Assembly: GCA_029532625.1 (NCBI GenBank)
Contig: JARFXM010000004.1
Span: 4,402,001-4,466,000, forward strand
Source: Lomentospora prolificans
Taxonomy: Eukaryota > Ascomycota > Sordariomycetes > Microascales > Microascaceae
Direction: 5' to 3'
Length of the DNA stretch: 64,000 nt
The notes below the pieces were generated by a model. It saw nothing but the letters and a program-made list of their open reading frames with translations, had not been told where the DNA came from and did no database searches. Position 1 is the first letter of the stretch, and the number at the start of each line of letters is the position of its first letter. A program made the translations under genes and the position numbers. Below are positions 62,021-64,000 of this stretch, piece by piece.

Positions 62021-63439
62021 AACATAATCAGCAAAGGTCGGGCACTGTCTAAACACCTCGTTTTCGTCTTGACGCTTGGCCAATTATCTCATCTGTCAGT
62101 TTACTACCAATCACTTGATATCCGGAGGCCATAGCAATAAGTGGAACCTGGTTGGGGAGTCTGAAATGGGGAAGGGTGGCGTGTTGGAAGCGTTTTGTTC
62201 ATCTGTGCAGCGGCTGCTCTCTGATAAGATACCGCCTTGGATGAAAGAACGTCGCCTATTAATGTTTTGTTTCTCTCGGGAAGTGGACGTATAGATGGCG
62301 TTGTTCCAAGGCTGCTGGCGAACAAAACATTGTGGCAAAGGTAGCATTTTCACTTGCATGCATATTCAAACTGGGGGATCTAATACCCAAGGCATCATCA
62401 TCTTTTCGGTTCTTGTCGTTCTTTATTTTTCGGACCACACAAACAAAGGATAGGTGGGGTAGGTTAAAGGGGTTCATCTTATACGGATTGGCAGGAGGAT
62501 GTTTTTGCTTTTTCTTTTCCTTATATTGCTTTCTTGATCTTGCCTTATGCTTTTACGTTGCGCGCAGGAAAGGAAAGGGGATATTTGGCTTGTACGTGGC
62601 CAAGTCCTCGCTTGTTGTCTTTTTTTCTTGCTTGCTATACAAGTTTGATCTCCCTCTCTTTTACGTCGTCCGCTGGGGAGATTGACTGTACGATTACCGA
62701 CTGAGAAGACTGAAGGGGGGGGAGAGGAAGAAGACTCACTGGATAGGAGCGGGCAACAACGAGATGGAACAGAAGAAAGGGTGGTCAACATTTGCCCCGA
62801 ACGAGATACCCCATGGCGTCCGAGCCCTTTCCCCCGGCGCGCTCTTTTCTATACTTGCTTACTAAAAAGTCGATTCTCTGTCCCTTGCAAAGGGAGGCAC
62901 GAGACTGAAAAAGAAGACAAGGAGAACAAAAAGGAAAAGGAAAAAGAAGACGCCTCCGCCTCCGAGGGAATCACAGGCCCGGAAAAGAAAAGTTCGCTGG
63001 AGGCGGAACGAGAAATTCAAACAGGGGGAAGGGGGCCGATGTCTTGTTGGATATGTATATCTTTGGGCTCTTGTTGTCACACACTTTATATCTCGAGCCC
63101 AAGCCCGCCCTGCCACACAACAATAACAATTAGTAGATAGTCACCCAAGGCGGATGAGAGAGCAGGAGTACTTGGGCGCGGGGAACCGCAGTCTAGGGAC
63201 ACTCCTTACTCTTTTGTCCTTCGCCGACATGTTAATTCAAACGGTTTAAATAATTGCCCCTTTGTCCCTTTGCAGCAATGTATAGGATCCTCAATACTTC
63301 TCAAGAAATCTTTTGCGCCGGCACTTGTCTGATATGTGGTTTAACCATCGTCGACGGGAGCAATATATGTGGAATAAATAAAAAAGCTCAAAGCACATTA
63401 GTATATCCCTCTCTTAGCCGCTTTTGGTTTCTCCCCAGT
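62021..63439. other. Intergenic between convergent cyclin and acidic-protein genes
   Basis: Shared 3' flanks of two convergent genes. T-rich on the plus strand around 62.4-62.65 kb and purine-rich around 62.7-63.0 kb. Open frames here are low-complexity. No gene or RNA is supported. Confidence 0.65.
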
Positions 63440-64000
63440 TTACTCATCCTCATCGTCCTCCATATAGCCTTCCAATCCCTCGTCCTCCTCGTCTTCTTCC
63501 TCTTCATCGTCCTCTTCTTCCTCCAACACGGCATTGAGCATCCTCTGATACCTAACCTCTTTCCTGATGTGTTCAAGGTTCTCGTCTCCCTCGAAATCAG
63601 CATCGACATCCGAGTCATTCTCAGGATCGTACTCAAGATCCGAGTTATTAGGATCCCTACCGGCATTGCGCCGTAAGCTTCGCAGAGCCATCGGGTCGTC
63701 GGCCTCGAAGGTATTCCCAATGCGGTCCCTTAGGTCGCGCAGGGCCTGGAAACCGGGGTCGACCTCTACCATGTCTTTGCATCGGAGGTAGAGCGCGTAC
63801 GCTTCTTTGAGGGGCCAGGTAGTCACGTCGATAAGATCCGAAGAGCCGTAGACGAAGAATTCGTTGACTTTTGGCCCGGAAATCTGGCCTAATGCGATCT
63901 CCAAGGAGTCCTGTGAATTGCGTTCGTTAGATATTGGGCGATTTCAGCTGATCGAGATTTGGAACCACAAGGAACATACCCGACCATCATCGTCCCTGTC
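63440..64000 (-). CDS. Unidentified protein with acidic C-terminal tail (3' part only)
   Basis: Partial minus-strand gene running off the right edge. Visible exons are 64000-63980 (partial) and 63910-63440, joined across a 69-bp GT-AG intron (donor GTATGT, CTAAC branch, CAG acceptor) in phase 0. About 163 C-terminal residues are visible. A globular-looking stretch (GSSDLIDVTTWPLKEAYALY, then VDPGFQALRDLRDRI) is followed by charged sequence (NNSDLEYDPENDSDVDADFE) and a terminal tail almost entirely Glu/Asp. Such tails are common in nucleolar, histone-binding and ribosome-assembly proteins, but I do not recognise the family and assign no function. Confidence 0.75.

Overview
The window comes from a filamentous ascomycete (Pezizomycotina, most likely Sordariomycetes). 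The evidence is short GT-AG introns (55-160 bp) with CTAAC/CTGAC-type branch sites, a peroxisomal malate synthase, a fungal KA1-type septin kinase, a DASH-complex subunit and a Pcl-type cyclin. Nothing bacterial, organellar or viral is visible. Gene density is low, at nine recognisable genes in 64 kb. Intergenic DNA is rich in homopolymers and microsatellites.

Layout: 1-9.9 kb has no supported gene, only repeats and possible decayed coding fragments. 9.9-12.0 kb (-) is malate synthase, six exons, with a PTS1 signal on a tiny last exon. 15.0-19.1 kb (-) is a 1,249-aa Gin4/Hsl1/Kcc4-type kinase with DFR in place of DFG. 20.7-24.3 kb (+) is SMC5, divergent from the kinase. 24.3-38.1 kb is a 13.8 kb stretch without a recognisable gene. 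38.1-40.7 kb (+) is a ketopantoate-reductase-like protein with a long low-complexity tail and a probable homopolymer frameshift. 43.3-43.7 kb (+) is a three-exon HSK3 gene (DASH complex). 44.8-45.3 kb (-) is an Rpr2/Rpp21-type RNase P subunit, divergent from SUB2 at 45.9-48.2 kb (+). 48.2-59.9 kb is a second gene-poor stretch. 59.9-62.0 kb (+) is a Pho85-type cyclin. 63.4 kb to the window end (-) holds the 3' part of an unidentified acidic protein.

The genes do not form a biosynthetic cluster. They are housekeeping genes: glyoxylate cycle, septum and cell-cycle kinase, DNA repair SMC, kinetochore coupling, tRNA processing, mRNA export and a cyclin. I rebuilt exon structures by hand from splice sites and reading phase; every complete model closes in frame. 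I found no clearly new biological system. The most interesting observations are a splice-dependent peroxisomal signal on malate synthase, the DFG-to-DFR change in a full-length kinase, the enrichment of a 9-bp motif (TACTTCGTA) outside the recognised genes, a 774-bp intron in SUB2, and a stop-free 87-bp intron in the reductase-like gene.
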